DNA of 64,000 nucleotides from Gallionella sp. (lineage in GTDB: Bacteria; Pseudomonadota; Gammaproteobacteria; Burkholderiales; Gallionellaceae): positions 1-64,000 of the forward strand of contig JAUXOL010000001.1 of NCBI GenBank assembly GCA_030682375.1, written 5' to 3'. Made by a program: the position numbers and the translations under genes. The notes beneath the pieces were generated by a model, which was not told the origin of the DNA, did no database searches, and saw only the letters and a program-made list of their open reading frames with translations. Shown here piece by piece: positions 29,159 to 38,166 of this stretch. Position 1 is the first letter of the stretch; every line of letters starts with the position of its first letter.

Positions 29159-29658
29159 GCTAGGAAGGTCTTGATGATCGCCAGACAGAGCAGCGCGTAA
29201 CCGGCGGCGAGCAGGTCGTCGAACATCACGCCCAGCCCGCCATGCCAGTTGCTGTCGAAATAGCGTATCGGCGGTGGCTTGACGATGTCGAAGAAACGGA
29301 ACAGCACGAACGCCAACAGCCACCATTCCCAGCCCGGCGGCGTAAAGAACAGCACCAGCAGCATCGCGACGACCTCGTCCCAGACGATGCCGCCGTAATC
29401 GGAGTCGCCCAACGCCTTGCCGGTGATGCCGCACACCCACACGCCTATGGCGAAAGCCCAGATCAGCAACAGGATGAACACCGCATCGGACAGGCGCGGC
29501 GCGAGGAACCAGTAGATCGGGAATGCGACCAGCGTGCCGAATGTGCCCGGCGCCTTGCGCGCCAAGCCGCTGCCGAAGCCGAACGACAGCAGATGCGCCG
29601 GATGGCTGAACAGGAAGCGCCAGCTCGGCTTGACGAGCAACTCAGCGGAAGTGGTCAT
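29155..29658 (-). CDS. pgpA: Phosphatidylglycerophosphatase A
   Basis: Inner-membrane phosphatase that makes phosphatidylglycerol. The 167-residue protein has GFGSGLARKAPGTFGTLVAF, the DYGGIVWDEVVAMLLV acidic motif, FRFFDIVKPPPIRYFD and GLGVMFDDLLAAGYA, all diagnostic of PgpA. I chose the ATG at 29658, which overlaps the thiL 3' end by 17 bases; a longer reading would run further into thiL. Order thiL-pgpA is common in Proteobacteria. Confidence 0.94.
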   Translation of the reverse strand: MTTSAELLVKPSWRFLFSHPAHLLSFGFGSGLARKAPGTFGTLVAFPIYWFLAPRLSDAVFILLLIWAFAIGVWVCGITGKALGDSDYGGIVWDEVVAMLLVLFFTPPGWEWWLLAFVLFRFFDIVKPPPIRYFDSNWHGGLGVMFDDLLAAGYALLCLAIIKTFLA

Positions 29659-30583
29659 AACCCTCGGTCTCGATATTGAGTGGATTTCCGCTCGCATCCT
29701 GCACGATGCAGCCGCGTCCTGCAACGATTTTTCCGATGCGGGTCAGCGGCAATCCCAGTTGCACGGCAAGACGATCAATCTCTTCGCGCTGCGTCGCGGA
29801 CACGGTGAAGCACAGCTCGTAGTCGTCGCCCCCAGACAATGCCAACTTCTGCTGCGAACATGAACGCAACACCTGCGACACCGGCAACGCCTCGAAAGCT
29901 ATCTCCGCGCCGACGTTCGAGCATTCCAGGATATGGCCGAGATCGGCCAGCAGTCCGTCGGAGACGTCGATTGCGCTGTTCGCGATGCCGCGCAATGCCA
30001 GACCTAGTCCGACACGCGGCTGCGGTCGATGCAAACGCGAAACGCAGGCAGCGAAATCCGCCTCGTCCAGCGTAATGCGTCCCTGCAGGTGCAGCAATGC
30101 CAGCGCGGCATCGCCCAGCATCCCGGACACCCAGATGTCGTCGCCGACTTGCGCGCCGCTACGGCGCAACGCCTGCTGCGGCGGCACTTCGCCGAAGATG
30201 GTCACGCATAAATTCAGCGGCCCGCGCGTCGTATCGCCGCCGACCAGATCGACGCCATGCTGCTGCGCCAGCGCGAAGAAGCCGGCGCTGAACTTTTCCA
30301 GCCAGACCTCGTCCGCCGCAGGCAACGATAGCGCCAGCGTCGCCCAGCGCGGTGTCGCACCCATCGCCGCGAGGTCGGACAGGTTCACCGCCAGCGTCTT
30401 GTGACCCAGCAGGAAGGGATCGGCGTCGGGAAAGAAATGCGTGCCGCTGACCAGCATGTCGGTGGACACCGCCAGCACCATGCCCGCCGCCGGTTGCAGC
30501 AGCGCGGCGTCGTCGCCCACGCCCAGCACCGCGCCCGGCGTAGCGCGGGTGAAATGACGGCGTATCAGGTCGAATTCGGACAT
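29642..30583 (-). CDS. thiL: Thiamine-monophosphate kinase
   Basis: Phosphorylates thiamine monophosphate to thiamine pyrophosphate. The 313-residue protein begins MSEFDLIRRHF and carries GVGDDAALL, the ATP-loop region AVNLSDLAAMGATPRWA, VGGDTTRGP and AIDVSDGLLADLGHIL. The start at 30583 is chosen by homology with this universally conserved N-terminus. It follows nusB after a 58-base gap that contains a 13-bp hairpin. Confidence 0.96.
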   Translation of the reverse strand: MSEFDLIRRHFTRATPGAVLGVGDDAALLQPAAGMVLAVSTDMLVSGTHFFPDADPFLLGHKTLAVNLSDLAAMGATPRWATLALSLPAADEVWLEKFSAGFFALAQQHGVDLVGGDTTRGPLNLCVTIFGEVPPQQALRRSGAQVGDDIWVSGMLGDAALALLHLQGRITLDEADFAACVSRLHRPQPRVGLGLALRGIANSAIDVSDGLLADLGHILECSNVGAEIAFEALPVSQVLRSCSQQKLALSGGDDYELCFTVSATQREEIDRLAVQLGLPLTRIGKIVAGRGCIVQDASGNPLNIETEGYDHFR

Positions 30584-30602
30584 TGGAAAATTCGCTAGAG
30601 TT

Positions 30603-30636
30603 GTAGGTCGGGTTAGCGCAGCGTAACCCGACCTAC
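30603..30636. repeat. Palindromic repeat between nusB and thiL
   Basis: GTAGGTCGGGTTA (30603-30615) and its perfect reverse complement (30624-30636) flank an 8-base loop. The GTAGGTCGGGTTAGCG-type palindrome is a common dispersed repeat in proteobacterial genomes. Here it interrupts an otherwise tightly packed operon and may act as a transcript hairpin. Confidence 0.75.
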
Positions 30637-30641
30637 GCAAT

Positions 30642-31097
30642 TCACTTACGCGCCGCGAACTCCACTGCGCGTACTTGCGGAGCCAGCTTGTCGAGCACGC
30701 CGTTGACGTACTTGTGGCCGTCGGTGCCGCCGAAGGTCTTGGCCAGTTCGACCGCTTCGTTGATGACGACTTTGTAGGGCACTTCGATGCACTGCGACAG
30801 TTCGAACGCGCCGAGCAGCAGCACCGAAAACTCCACCGGACTGAGTTCGGACATGGGCCGATCCAGATACGGCACCAGCAGCGCCTCGATGGCCTCGTGC
30901 TGCGCCAGCGCGCCCTGCAACAGGCGGGAGAACATAGGCTTGTCGTAGCGGCCGAGATTCTTCTCGCCGAGCGTGTGTTTCTCGATGTCGCTCACCTCGC
31001 CGCCCGTTACGCGCCACTGATAGATGCCCTGCAACGCCAGTTCGCGCGCGCGGTGACGCGGGCTGGCCGGCACCTTCTTGATCTCGCCCTCGCTCAC
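30642..31097 (-). CDS. nusB: Transcription antitermination factor NusB
   Basis: RNA-binding antitermination protein that works with NusE (S10) at boxA in rRNA transcription. The 151-residue product starts with GTG at 31097, overlapping the ribH stop as GTGA, and contains [35 protein letters not shown] and [20 protein letters not shown], the classic NusB signature. The ribH-nusB-thiL order is the standard one. Confidence 0.96.
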   Translation of the reverse strand: MSEGEIKKVPASPRHRARELALQGIYQWRVTGGEVSDIEKHTLGEKNLGRYDKPMFSRLLQGALAQHEAIEALLVPYLDRPMSELSPVEFSVLLLGAFELSQCIEVPYKVVINEAVELAKTFGGTDGHKYVNGVLDKLAPQVRAVEFAARK

Positions 31098-31546
31098 GCC
31101 AAGCCTCGCAGCAGGTTGACCATCTCGATAGCCACTTGAGCCGCTTCGCCGCCCTTGATATGCATGCGTGCGATGGCTTGCTCGTCGGTGTCGGTGGTCA
31201 GGATCGCATTGGCAATCGGCGTGCGGGTGACCAGTTGCACGTCGCCCACGCAACGCGCCGATTCGTTCGACACCACTTCGAAGTGGTAGGTGTCGCCGCG
31301 GATCACCGCGCCCAGCGCGATCAGCGCATCGTATTCGCCGGTCTCGGCCATGCTCAGCAGCACCAGCGGAATCTCCAGCGCGCCCGGCACGGTCGCCAGC
31401 GTGATGTCGTCTTCCGCCACGCCATGCTGCAGCAATTGCGCGCGACAAGCGCCCAACAAGCCTTCGCATACCTCGGTGTTGAAGCGGCTCTGCACGATGC
31501 CGATGCGCATGCCCTTGCCGTCCAGATTCTTTTCCAGTTCTTTCAT
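31094..31546 (-). CDS. ribH: 6,7-dimethyl-8-ribityllumazine synthase
   Basis: Condenses 3,4-dihydroxy-2-butanone 4-phosphate with the ribitylaminopyrimidine in riboflavin synthesis. The 150-residue protein has [41 protein letters not shown] and [15 protein letters not shown]. Start ATG 31546 overlaps the ribBA stop; the downstream nusB overlaps its stop. Confidence 0.96.
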   Translation of the reverse strand: MKELEKNLDGKGMRIGIVQSRFNTEVCEGLLGACRAQLLQHGVAEDDITLATVPGALEIPLVLLSMAETGEYDALIALGAVIRGDTYHFEVVSNESARCVGDVQLVTRTPIANAILTTDTDEQAIARMHIKGGEAAQVAIEMVNLLRGLA

Positions 31547-32643
31547 TGTTTTTCCTTGTTTTGACAGTAACGCACCACTTCCAGGCCGAAGCCGGTCATG
31601 CTCGGCAGCTTGCGCGGGGTGGCGATGAGGCACATCTTGCCGACGTTGAGGTCGCGCAGGATCTGCGCGCCGATGCCGTAATTGCGCGGATCCCACTGCG
31701 CATGCTGCGCCTCCGGTTTCGCCGCGGCACGCGCCAGCAGGCTGGCCGAAGTCTCGTCGTGATGCATCAGCACCAGTACGCCGGCAGGCGATGCGGCGAT
31801 CCGGCTCAGCGCGGCATGCACGCTGGTGGAGCTCGGGTAAGCCGCCTGTTCAAGGAAGTCGATCACCGACAGCGGCTCGTGCACGCGCACCAGCGTCTCG
31901 TTCTGCGGCTGAATGTCGCCCTTGACCAGCGCCAGATGCGTGCGCTGCGAGGTCTTGTCGACGTAGGTCACTAGGTCGAGTTCGCCGTAAGCGGTCTGCA
32001 CCTTGCGGCGCGCGACGCGCTCGATCAACGTCTCGTTGTGTATGCGGTATTCGATCAGGTCGGCGATGGTGCCGATCTTCAGCCCATGCTGCTTGGCGAA
32101 CGGGATCAGGTCTGGCAGGCGCGCCATCTCGCCGTCGTCCTTGAGGATTTCGCAGATCACCGATGCTGGCGTCAGCCCGGCCAGTTGCGCCAGGTCGCAG
32201 CCCGCCTCGGTGTGTCCGGCGCGCACCAGCACGCCGCCGTTCTGCGCGCGCAGCGGGAAGATGTGTCCGGGCTGCACGATATCGGAAGGCTTGGCGTTTT
32301 TATTCGCTGCCACCTGTATCGTGCGCGCGCGATCCGCGGCCGAAATGCCGGTGGTCACGCCAGTCGCCGCTTCGATGGACACCGTGAAGTTGGTCGCCAG
32401 CGGCAGGCCGTTCGCGCTGACCATCAGCGGCAGGTTGATCTGTTCGCAATGCGATTGCGTCAAGGTCAGGCAGATCAGTCCGCGACCGTGCTTGGCCATA
32501 AAATTGACCATCTCCGGCGTGACGAACTCGGCGGCGAACACCAGGTCGCCCTCGTTCTCGCGGTCCTCCTCGTCCACCAGCACGACCATGCGCCCGGCAC
32601 GTATCTCTTCGATGATTTCCTGTATCGGTGCTACGTCGGTCAT
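31543..32643 (-). CDS. ribBA: 3,4-dihydroxy-2-butanone 4-phosphate synthase fused to a degenerate GTP cyclohydrolase II domain
   Basis: The N-terminal 200 residues are a complete DHBP synthase: [52 protein letters not shown] and [10 protein letters not shown]. The C-terminal 165 residues align with GTP cyclohydrolase II ([20 protein letters not shown]) but lack the zinc-binding Cys triplet (usual C-x10-C-x-C) and the RQEGRG loop. The second activity is therefore probably lost, as in many Betaproteobacteria, and a separate RibA is expected elsewhere. Start ATG 32643 overlaps the ribE stop as ATGA. A ribB label would be as good. Confidence 0.93.
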   Translation of the reverse strand: MTDVAPIQEIIEEIRAGRMVVLVDEEDRENEGDLVFAAEFVTPEMVNFMAKHGRGLICLTLTQSHCEQINLPLMVSANGLPLATNFTVSIEAATGVTTGISAADRARTIQVAANKNAKPSDIVQPGHIFPLRAQNGGVLVRAGHTEAGCDLAQLAGLTPASVICEILKDDGEMARLPDLIPFAKQHGLKIGTIADLIEYRIHNETLIERVARRKVQTAYGELDLVTYVDKTSQRTHLALVKGDIQPQNETLVRVHEPLSVIDFLEQAAYPSSTSVHAALSRIAASPAGVLVLMHHDETSASLLARAAAKPEAQHAQWDPRNYGIGAQILRDLNVGKMCLIATPRKLPSMTGFGLEVVRYCQNKEKQ

Positions 32644-33245
32644 TTCGTTTGTTCTTTCTCTGCGTTCATCATGCGTTCCACGTAGCGCGCGATCAGGTCG
32701 ATCTCCAGATTCACGCGCGCACCCGCTTTCAGTTCGTTCAACATCGTCATCTTCAGCGTGTGCGGAATCAGGTTGATATTGAACTCTGCGCGCTCCACTT
32801 CGTTGACGGTAAGGCTGACGCCGTTGATGGTGATCGAGCCTTTCAGCGCGATGAATTTTGCCAACTCCTGCGGCGCGCGCACCACCAGTTTCCAGCTCTC
32901 GCCGATGTCGTCGAAGGCCACTACCTCGCCGACGCCATCGACATGGCCGCTGACCAGATGGCCGCCCAGCCTGTCCGACAGACGCAAAGCCTTCTCCAGA
33001 TTCACGCGTCGACCCTGCGCTTCCAACCCGACGGTGCAATTCAACGTCTCGCGCGACACGTCCACGGTAAAGTCGTTTCCGTCCATCGCCACCACGGTCA
33101 GGCATACGCCGTTCACCGCGATGCTGTCGCCGAGTTGCACGTCATCCATGCCAAGCGCTTCGGTCGCAACGGTCAGACGCAGGCCGCCTTCGCGATCCTG
33201 CGCGGATTTGATCACACCTACGTCTGCAATGATGCCGCTGAACAT
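32640..33245 (-). CDS. ribE: Riboflavin synthase, alpha subunit
   Basis: Dismutates two lumazines to riboflavin. The 201-residue protein has two homologous lumazine-binding halves: MFSGIIADVG with GDSIAVNGVCLTV, and GHLVSGHVDGVGEV with KGSITINGVSLTVNEV. The start at 33245 is the conserved MFSGI. It is separated from ribD by a 167-base gap filled by a repeat element. Confidence 0.96.
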   Translation of the reverse strand: MFSGIIADVGVIKSAQDREGGLRLTVATEALGMDDVQLGDSIAVNGVCLTVVAMDGNDFTVDVSRETLNCTVGLEAQGRRVNLEKALRLSDRLGGHLVSGHVDGVGEVVAFDDIGESWKLVVRAPQELAKFIALKGSITINGVSLTVNEVERAEFNINLIPHTLKMTMLNELKAGARVNLEIDLIARYVERMMNAEKEQTK

Positions 33246-33263
33246 TTTTCGCTCTTCCTATAT

Positions 33264-33407
33264 CCCGTCATTCCCGCGAAGGCGGGAATCCAGTTGATTA
33301 AATAATCTCGCGTAGCGAGACGACATGGTCTTGTCCGCTTCGCGGCCTTTCGTATTTTGCTGGATTCCCGCGTCCCCCCGCTTCCGCGAGGGAGATAGGG
33401 AATGACG
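33264..33407. repeat. Inverted-repeat intergenic element (CGTCATTCCCGCG type) between ribD and ribE
   Basis: The left end reads CCCGTCATTCCCGCGAAGG and the right end GGGAATGACG, forming long imperfect terminal inverted repeats about 144 bases apart, with inner GGGAATCCAG/CTGGATTCCC arms. Elements of this sequence, which translate as VIPAKAGIQ, are widespread dispersed intergenic repeats in Proteobacteria. No FMN-riboswitch pattern is seen here. Confidence 0.75.
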
Positions 33408-33412
33408 CCCAA

Positions 33413-34504
33413 TTATCTCTTCACCCTCGCGGTGATGCGCAGGTCGCTGCCGACCTGTCGCACATCCTGCCATTCGAGCACGACGCACTGATCCAGTCCG
33501 GACAGCTCGCCCAACTGCGCCATACTCCGCGCCGCATCGCCCAGCAACTGCGGCGCGACGTACAACACCAGTTCGTCCACCAACCCTGCCTTCAACAGCC
33601 CCCCGTTCAGGGTGCTACCCGCTTCCACCAGCAACTCGTTGCAACCGCGCTGCGCCAGATCGCCCATCACGCCCGGCAGATCGACGCGGCCTGCCGCATC
33701 GGGCAATACGACAACCTCGCCGCCCAGGTCCTGCAATATGGCGCGCTTCTCCGGATGCTCCGTCGCCGTGTAGATCAACGTCTTGCCGCCGCCATACAGC
33801 ACCTGCGCGTCCAGCGGCATACGCAGATGGCTGTCCAGCACCACACGCCAAGGCTGGCGCGGAGTATCCAGCTCGCGCACGTTCAATCGCGCATCGTCCG
33901 CCAGCACCGTTCCTATGCCGGTCAGCACCGCGCAGGAACGCGCGCGCCAATGCTGCACGTCCTGCCGCGCCGCCGCACCGGTGATCCACTGGCTGATGCC
34001 GTTGGCCAGCGCGGTGCGCCCGTCCAGGCTCATGCCGACTTTGCTCCTGACCCACGGCCTGCCGCGCGTCATGCGCGCACAGAAGCCGATGTTCAGTTCG
34101 CGTGCCGCACCCTCCATCAGGCCGCACTCGACTTCGATTCCGGCTGTGCGCAACCTGGCAATGCCACTGCCAGCGACCAATGGATTCGGATCCTGCATCG
34201 CGACGACGACACGCGCGACGCCAGCAGCTATCAGCGCATCGGCGCAGGGCGGCGTGCGCCCGTGGTGGCTGCAAGGCTCCAGCGTCACATAAGCCGTCGC
34301 ACCGCGCGCCGCATCCTTCGCCATGCGCAACGCATGCACCTCGGCATGCGGCTCGCCGGCTCGCTCGTGCCAGCCTTCGCCGACGACCGCGCCACCCTTC
34401 ATCAACACGCAACCGACGCGCGGATTAGGGCTGGTGGTATACAGACCGCGCTCTGCCAGCCGTAGCGCCTGTGCCATCCAGCGGCTGTCTGCGGCGGTCG
34501 CCAT
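33413..34504 (-). CDS. ribD: Bifunctional riboflavin deaminase/reductase
   Basis: Catalyses the deamination and then the reduction of the pyrimidine intermediate in riboflavin synthesis. The 363-residue protein has a zinc deaminase domain (GEPHAEVHAL; EPCSHHGRTPPCADALI) and a reductase domain (KVGMSLDGRTALANGIS; GIGTVLADDARLNVR; NELLVEAGSTLNGGLL). Start ATG 34504 is 2 bases from the nrdR stop. The order nrdR-ribD-ribE is typical. Confidence 0.96.
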   Translation of the reverse strand: MATAADSRWMAQALRLAERGLYTTSPNPRVGCVLMKGGAVVGEGWHERAGEPHAEVHALRMAKDAARGATAYVTLEPCSHHGRTPPCADALIAAGVARVVVAMQDPNPLVAGSGIARLRTAGIEVECGLMEGAARELNIGFCARMTRGRPWVRSKVGMSLDGRTALANGISQWITGAAARQDVQHWRARSCAVLTGIGTVLADDARLNVRELDTPRQPWRVVLDSHLRMPLDAQVLYGGGKTLIYTATEHPEKRAILQDLGGEVVVLPDAAGRVDLPGVMGDLAQRGCNELLVEAGSTLNGGLLKAGLVDELVLYVAPQLLGDAARSMAQLGELSGLDQCVVLEWQDVRQVGSDLRITARVKR

Positions 34505-34506
34505 GC

Positions 34507-34989
34507 TCAGGTCTTCTTCGCCGCCGCACGCCGCACCGGCGTCTTGCGCACCGCATCCACCGCATCGGCAAAATCGTCCACATCCTCGAAGCTCTTGTAC
34601 ACCGAGGCGAAACGGATATAAGCGACCTTGTCCAGCTTGAGCAACTCCTTCATCACCATCTCGCCGATCTGGCGCGAACCGATCTCGCGCTCGCCGAGCG
34701 CGAATATTTTCTGCGTCACATGGTCTATCGCCGCATCCACCAGCTCGGTCGGCACCGGGCGCTTGTGCAGCGCGCGGGTGAAACTGGTACGCAACTTGTC
34801 CGCATTGAACTCGCTGCGGATGCCGTTCTGCTTGACCACCTGCGGCATGCGCAACTCCACCGTCTCGTAAGTGGTGAAGCGCTTGTCGCACGACAGGCAG
34901 CGACGACGGCGACGTATGCTGTCGCCCTCCTCGCTTTCGCGGGTATCCACCACCTGGGTGTCTACGCCTTTACAGAAGGGGCATTTCAT
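34507..34989 (-). CDS. nrdR: Transcriptional repressor NrdR
   Basis: Zinc-ribbon/ATP-cone repressor of ribonucleotide reductase genes. The 160-residue protein begins [20 protein letters not shown], with zinc ligands CPFC and CLSC, then the ATP-cone ([20 protein letters not shown]) and the conserved [20 protein letters not shown]. The start is fixed by the family's MKCPFC. Confidence 0.97.
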   Translation of the reverse strand: MKCPFCKGVDTQVVDTRESEEGDSIRRRRRCLSCDKRFTTYETVELRMPQVVKQNGIRSEFNADKLRTSFTRALHKRPVPTELVDAAIDHVTQKIFALGEREIGSRQIGEMVMKELLKLDKVAYIRFASVYKSFEDVDDFADAVDAVRKTPVRRAAAKKT

Positions 34990-34993
34990 GGAA

Positions 34994-35088
34994 GGCAGAC
35001 GTAAGCCGCAAGTCGTAAGTCGCAAGTTAAAGCCCGCCGCCTTGCGGCGACAAAACCAACTAACAACTTACGTCTTACGACTAACAAC
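34994..35088. repeat. GTCGTAAG / CTTACGAC repeat cluster between nrdR and glyA
   Basis: The 103-base gap holds several degenerate copies of (A)GTCGTAAGT in one arm (34994-35030) and ACTTACGTCTTACGACT in the other (35066-35086), forming an imperfect hairpin around a GCCGCCTTGCGGCG inner stem. The units match those of the 3839-3898 inverted repeat. Confidence 0.65.
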
Positions 35089-35092
35089 TTAG

Positions 35093-36340
35093 TTAGGCTC
35101 CGTAAACCGGGAACTGCGCCGTCAGCTTCTTCACTTCGCCCGCGACGCGCGCGATCACCGCGTCGTCGGTCGGTGCGTCCAGCACGTCGGCGATCAGGTG
35201 GGCGAGCTTCTCGGCTTCGAGTTCCTTGAAACCGCGCGTGGTCATCGCCGGGCTGCCGATGCGGATGCCGGAGGTGACGAACGGTTTCTGCGGGTCGTTC
35301 GGAATCGCATTCTTGTTCACGGTGATATGCGCGCGACCCAGTGCGGCCTCGGCATCTTTGCCGGTGATGTGCTTGGCTTGCAGGTCGACCAGGAACACAT
35401 GGCTATCGGTGCGGCCGGACACGATGCGCAGGCCTCGCTCGGTCAGCACTTTGGACATCACGCGGGCATTCTCGACCACCTGCATCTGGTAGGCCTTGAA
35501 CTCCTTGCTCGCCGCTTCCTTGAACGCCACCGCCTTGGCGGCGATCACATGCATCAGCGGGCCGCCCTGCAACGCCGGGAAAATCGCCGAATTCAGCGCC
35601 TTCTCGAACTCTGCCTTGGCCAGGATCAGGCCGCCGCGCGGACCGCGCAGGGTCTTGTGGGTGGTAGTGGTGACGAAGTCGGCGATGCCGACCGGGTTCG
35701 GATACACACCCGCCGCGATCAGGCCGGCATAATGCGCCATGTCCACGAACAAATAGGCACCGACGCTGTCGGCGATCTCGCGGAAACGCTTCCAGTCGAT
35801 CACCAGCGCGTAAGCTGATGCGCCCGCGACGATCATCTTGGGCTTGTGCGCGGTGGCCAGCGCCTGCACCTGGTCGTAGTCGATCTCTTCCTTGTCGTTA
35901 AGGCCATACTGGATCGCGTTGTACAGCTTGCCGCTGATGTTCACCGACGCGCCGTGCGTCAGGTGGCCGCCGTGCGCGAGCGACATGCCGAGGATGGTGT
36001 CGCCGGGCTTCAGCACCGACACGTACACCGCCTGGTTCGCCTGCGAACCCGAATGCGGCTGCACGTTTGCATATTCCGCGCCGAACAGCGCCTTCGCGCG
36101 GTCGATCGCCAGCTGCTCGGCCACATCCACATATTCGCATCCGCCGTAATAGCGCTTGCCCGGGTAACCTTCGGCATACTTGTTGGTCAACTGGCTACCC
36201 TGCGCCTCCATCACGGCCGGGCTGGTGTAGTTTTCCGAGGCGATCAACTCGATGTGATCTTCCTGGCGGCGAGTCTCATCCTGAATCGCGACCCACAATT
36301 CCGGATCGACGGTGGCAATGGTGTTTTTTCTGGAGAACAT
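35093..36340 (-). CDS. glyA: Serine hydroxymethyltransferase
   Basis: PLP enzyme that interconverts serine and glycine and feeds one-carbon metabolism. The 415-residue protein begins [16 protein letters not shown] and shows [19 protein letters not shown], the PLP-lysine motif [15 protein letters not shown] and [15 protein letters not shown]. The start at 36340 is chosen over an upstream in-frame ATG because it matches the family N-terminus. Upstream lies a divergent sulfotransferase gene. Confidence 0.97.
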   Translation of the reverse strand: MFSRKNTIATVDPELWVAIQDETRRQEDHIELIASENYTSPAVMEAQGSQLTNKYAEGYPGKRYYGGCEYVDVAEQLAIDRAKALFGAEYANVQPHSGSQANQAVYVSVLKPGDTILGMSLAHGGHLTHGASVNISGKLYNAIQYGLNDKEEIDYDQVQALATAHKPKMIVAGASAYALVIDWKRFREIADSVGAYLFVDMAHYAGLIAAGVYPNPVGIADFVTTTTHKTLRGPRGGLILAKAEFEKALNSAIFPALQGGPLMHVIAAKAVAFKEAASKEFKAYQMQVVENARVMSKVLTERGLRIVSGRTDSHVFLVDLQAKHITGKDAEAALGRAHITVNKNAIPNDPQKPFVTSGIRIGSPAMTTRGFKELEAEKLAHLIADVLDAPTDDAVIARVAGEVKKLTAQFPVYGA

Positions 36341-36517
36341 GGCGAATATTCCTAAGGATAATGAAATCGGAAAGGCGCGCATTCTAACACGCAGCCCGCT
36401 CCCGATACATTACCCCCGCGACGATGCCGCTTCCACCATTGCCGCACGAACAACAGCGGGGCCATACAAGTTAACGGTAAAATCCGCGCCAACGACACGA
36501 ACCAAGGACCAAGAAAC

Positions 36518-38095
36518 GTGAACCCCGGCAGAAACGATCCATGCCCCTGCGGAAGCGGGAAGAAATACAAACATTGCTGTGCAAACCTGTCCCAGCCCGG
36601 CACTTCCGCCCAGCCCTCATCCCCGGCGCCTACCGCGAACGAACAGAATCATTTGATCGCGCTATACAAGGCCGGGCGTTATGCCGAACTGGAAAACCAG
36701 GCCAGACTCTTCCTCCAGCGCTATCCGGATTCCGGCTTTGGCTGGAAAATATTAAGTGCCGCGCTGTCGCTGCAAGGCAAAGACCCCCTACATGCCTTGC
36801 AGCAAACCGCAAGACTCCTGCCGCAGGATGCCGAAGTGCTCAACAATCTGGGCGATGCGTTGGCGAAGCGCGAGCTGCTGAGCGAAGCAGAGCCCTATTT
36901 CCGGCGCGCCATATCGCTCAAACCGCAGTATGAGGATGCACTGCACAATCTGGGGGTGGTGCTTATCCAGCTGGGAAAAATCGACGAAGCAGAAAACTGT
37001 TTCCTGAAAGTACTAACCATCAACTCCGACTGTGTCGAAGCCAGGTATTTCATCGCACAGAACAAGAAAGCCAAAATTGCCGACGAAAATCTCAGGGCTC
37101 TCGCCGCAATCGACCAGCGGGTACAACAGCAATCTCTGGCGCTGCCTACAAAAGATCAAATTTTTCTGCATTTCGCCTTGGGCAAAAGCTATGACAATAT
37201 CAAGGAAGCAGGCAGCGCATTCCCTCACTACGCCCAAGGCACTCGCATGAAACGACAAACCTATCAATATGACCCATCCATCGATACTCGCAATATCGAA
37301 GGGCTAATACGAATATTTGACGCGGAAACACTCAATCGCCTGCGCGGCAATGGCAATCCGTCCGAACGGCCCATTTTCATAGTCGGAATGCCGCGCTCCG
37401 GCACGACACTGACGGAACAAATCATAGCCAGCCATCCCGATGTTCATGGTGCGGGAGAATTGACCGATTTGCTGACAATCACCCAACGCAACATTTCCGG
37501 AGTGGCCTATCCGAGCAGCATTCTCCGACTCGATCGTTCCATGTTAGATGTATGGGCAGCCGAATACCTGATTGCAATAAGCCGCGACAATCCCGGCGCA
37601 AAGCGCATCACCGACAAATTGCCAGCCAATTTCATGGCCATCGGACTGATTCACCTAATGCTGCCCAACGCGAAAATCATCCATGTCAATCGAAACCCCA
37701 TGGATACCTGCCTGTCATGCTTCACCATGCTGTTCAAGGACAACCATGTGCCGTGGTCGTACGATTTGCAAGAGCTGGGCGCCTTCTATTCCGGCTACGC
37801 CCGCCTGATGGATCATTGGCGTCGCGTATTGCCGAAAGGCACATTTCTGGACATCCATTACGAAGAAATCGTGCAGGATCGCGAAACGCAAGCACGACGA
37901 CTCATCGAATATTGCGGACTGGAATGGAATGACAGATGCCTGGAATCCCACAAAACCGAGCGTACAGTCAGAACTGCAAGCCTATTGCAGGTGCGCGAAC
38001 CGGTATACACATCCTCGGTAGAACGCTGGCGATGCTATGAAAAAGAACTTAGTCCATTAATGACAGCTCTCGGAGAGCATGTCGCCGGATATTGA
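36518..38095 (+). CDS. SEC-C / TPR / sulfotransferase protein, copy 1
   Basis: A 525-residue protein. It opens with a SEC-C zinc motif (RNDPCPCGSGKKYKHCC, residues 5-21), followed by TPR repeats (VLNNLGDALAKRELLSEAEP, ALHNLGVVLIQLGKIDEAEN). From about residue 280 it is a sulfotransferase with the PAPS-binding loop FIVGMPRSGTTLTEQIIASH and a 3'-phosphate motif near HVNRNPMDTCLSCF. It should transfer sulfate from PAPS to an unknown acceptor such as a polysaccharide, lipid or protein tyrosine. There is no signal peptide. A second gene of identical architecture lies tail to tail with it. Confidence 0.88.
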   Translation: MNPGRNDPCPCGSGKKYKHCCANLSQPGTSAQPSSPAPTANEQNHLIALYKAGRYAELENQARLFLQRYPDSGFGWKILSAALSLQGKDPLHALQQTARLLPQDAEVLNNLGDALAKRELLSEAEPYFRRAISLKPQYEDALHNLGVVLIQLGKIDEAENCFLKVLTINSDCVEARYFIAQNKKAKIADENLRALAAIDQRVQQQSLALPTKDQIFLHFALGKSYDNIKEAGSAFPHYAQGTRMKRQTYQYDPSIDTRNIEGLIRIFDAETLNRLRGNGNPSERPIFIVGMPRSGTTLTEQIIASHPDVHGAGELTDLLTITQRNISGVAYPSSILRLDRSMLDVWAAEYLIAISRDNPGAKRITDKLPANFMAIGLIHLMLPNAKIIHVNRNPMDTCLSCFTMLFKDNHVPWSYDLQELGAFYSGYARLMDHWRRVLPKGTFLDIHYEEIVQDRETQARRLIEYCGLEWNDRCLESHKTERTVRTASLLQVREPVYTSSVERWRCYEKELSPLMTALGEHVAGY

Positions 38096-38166
38096 CAGCC
38101 TTGCTTTCTGAAATATTCCAGTCGAAAAAGGGCGGACATTCTTGCATGCAGCCGCTCCACAGCAAA

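Noticed and set aside
33246-33412. Possible FMN riboswitch before ribE
   Set aside because: No RFN landmark (AGGATAT...GGTGAAATTCC) is present; the gap is a dispersed inverted-repeat element.
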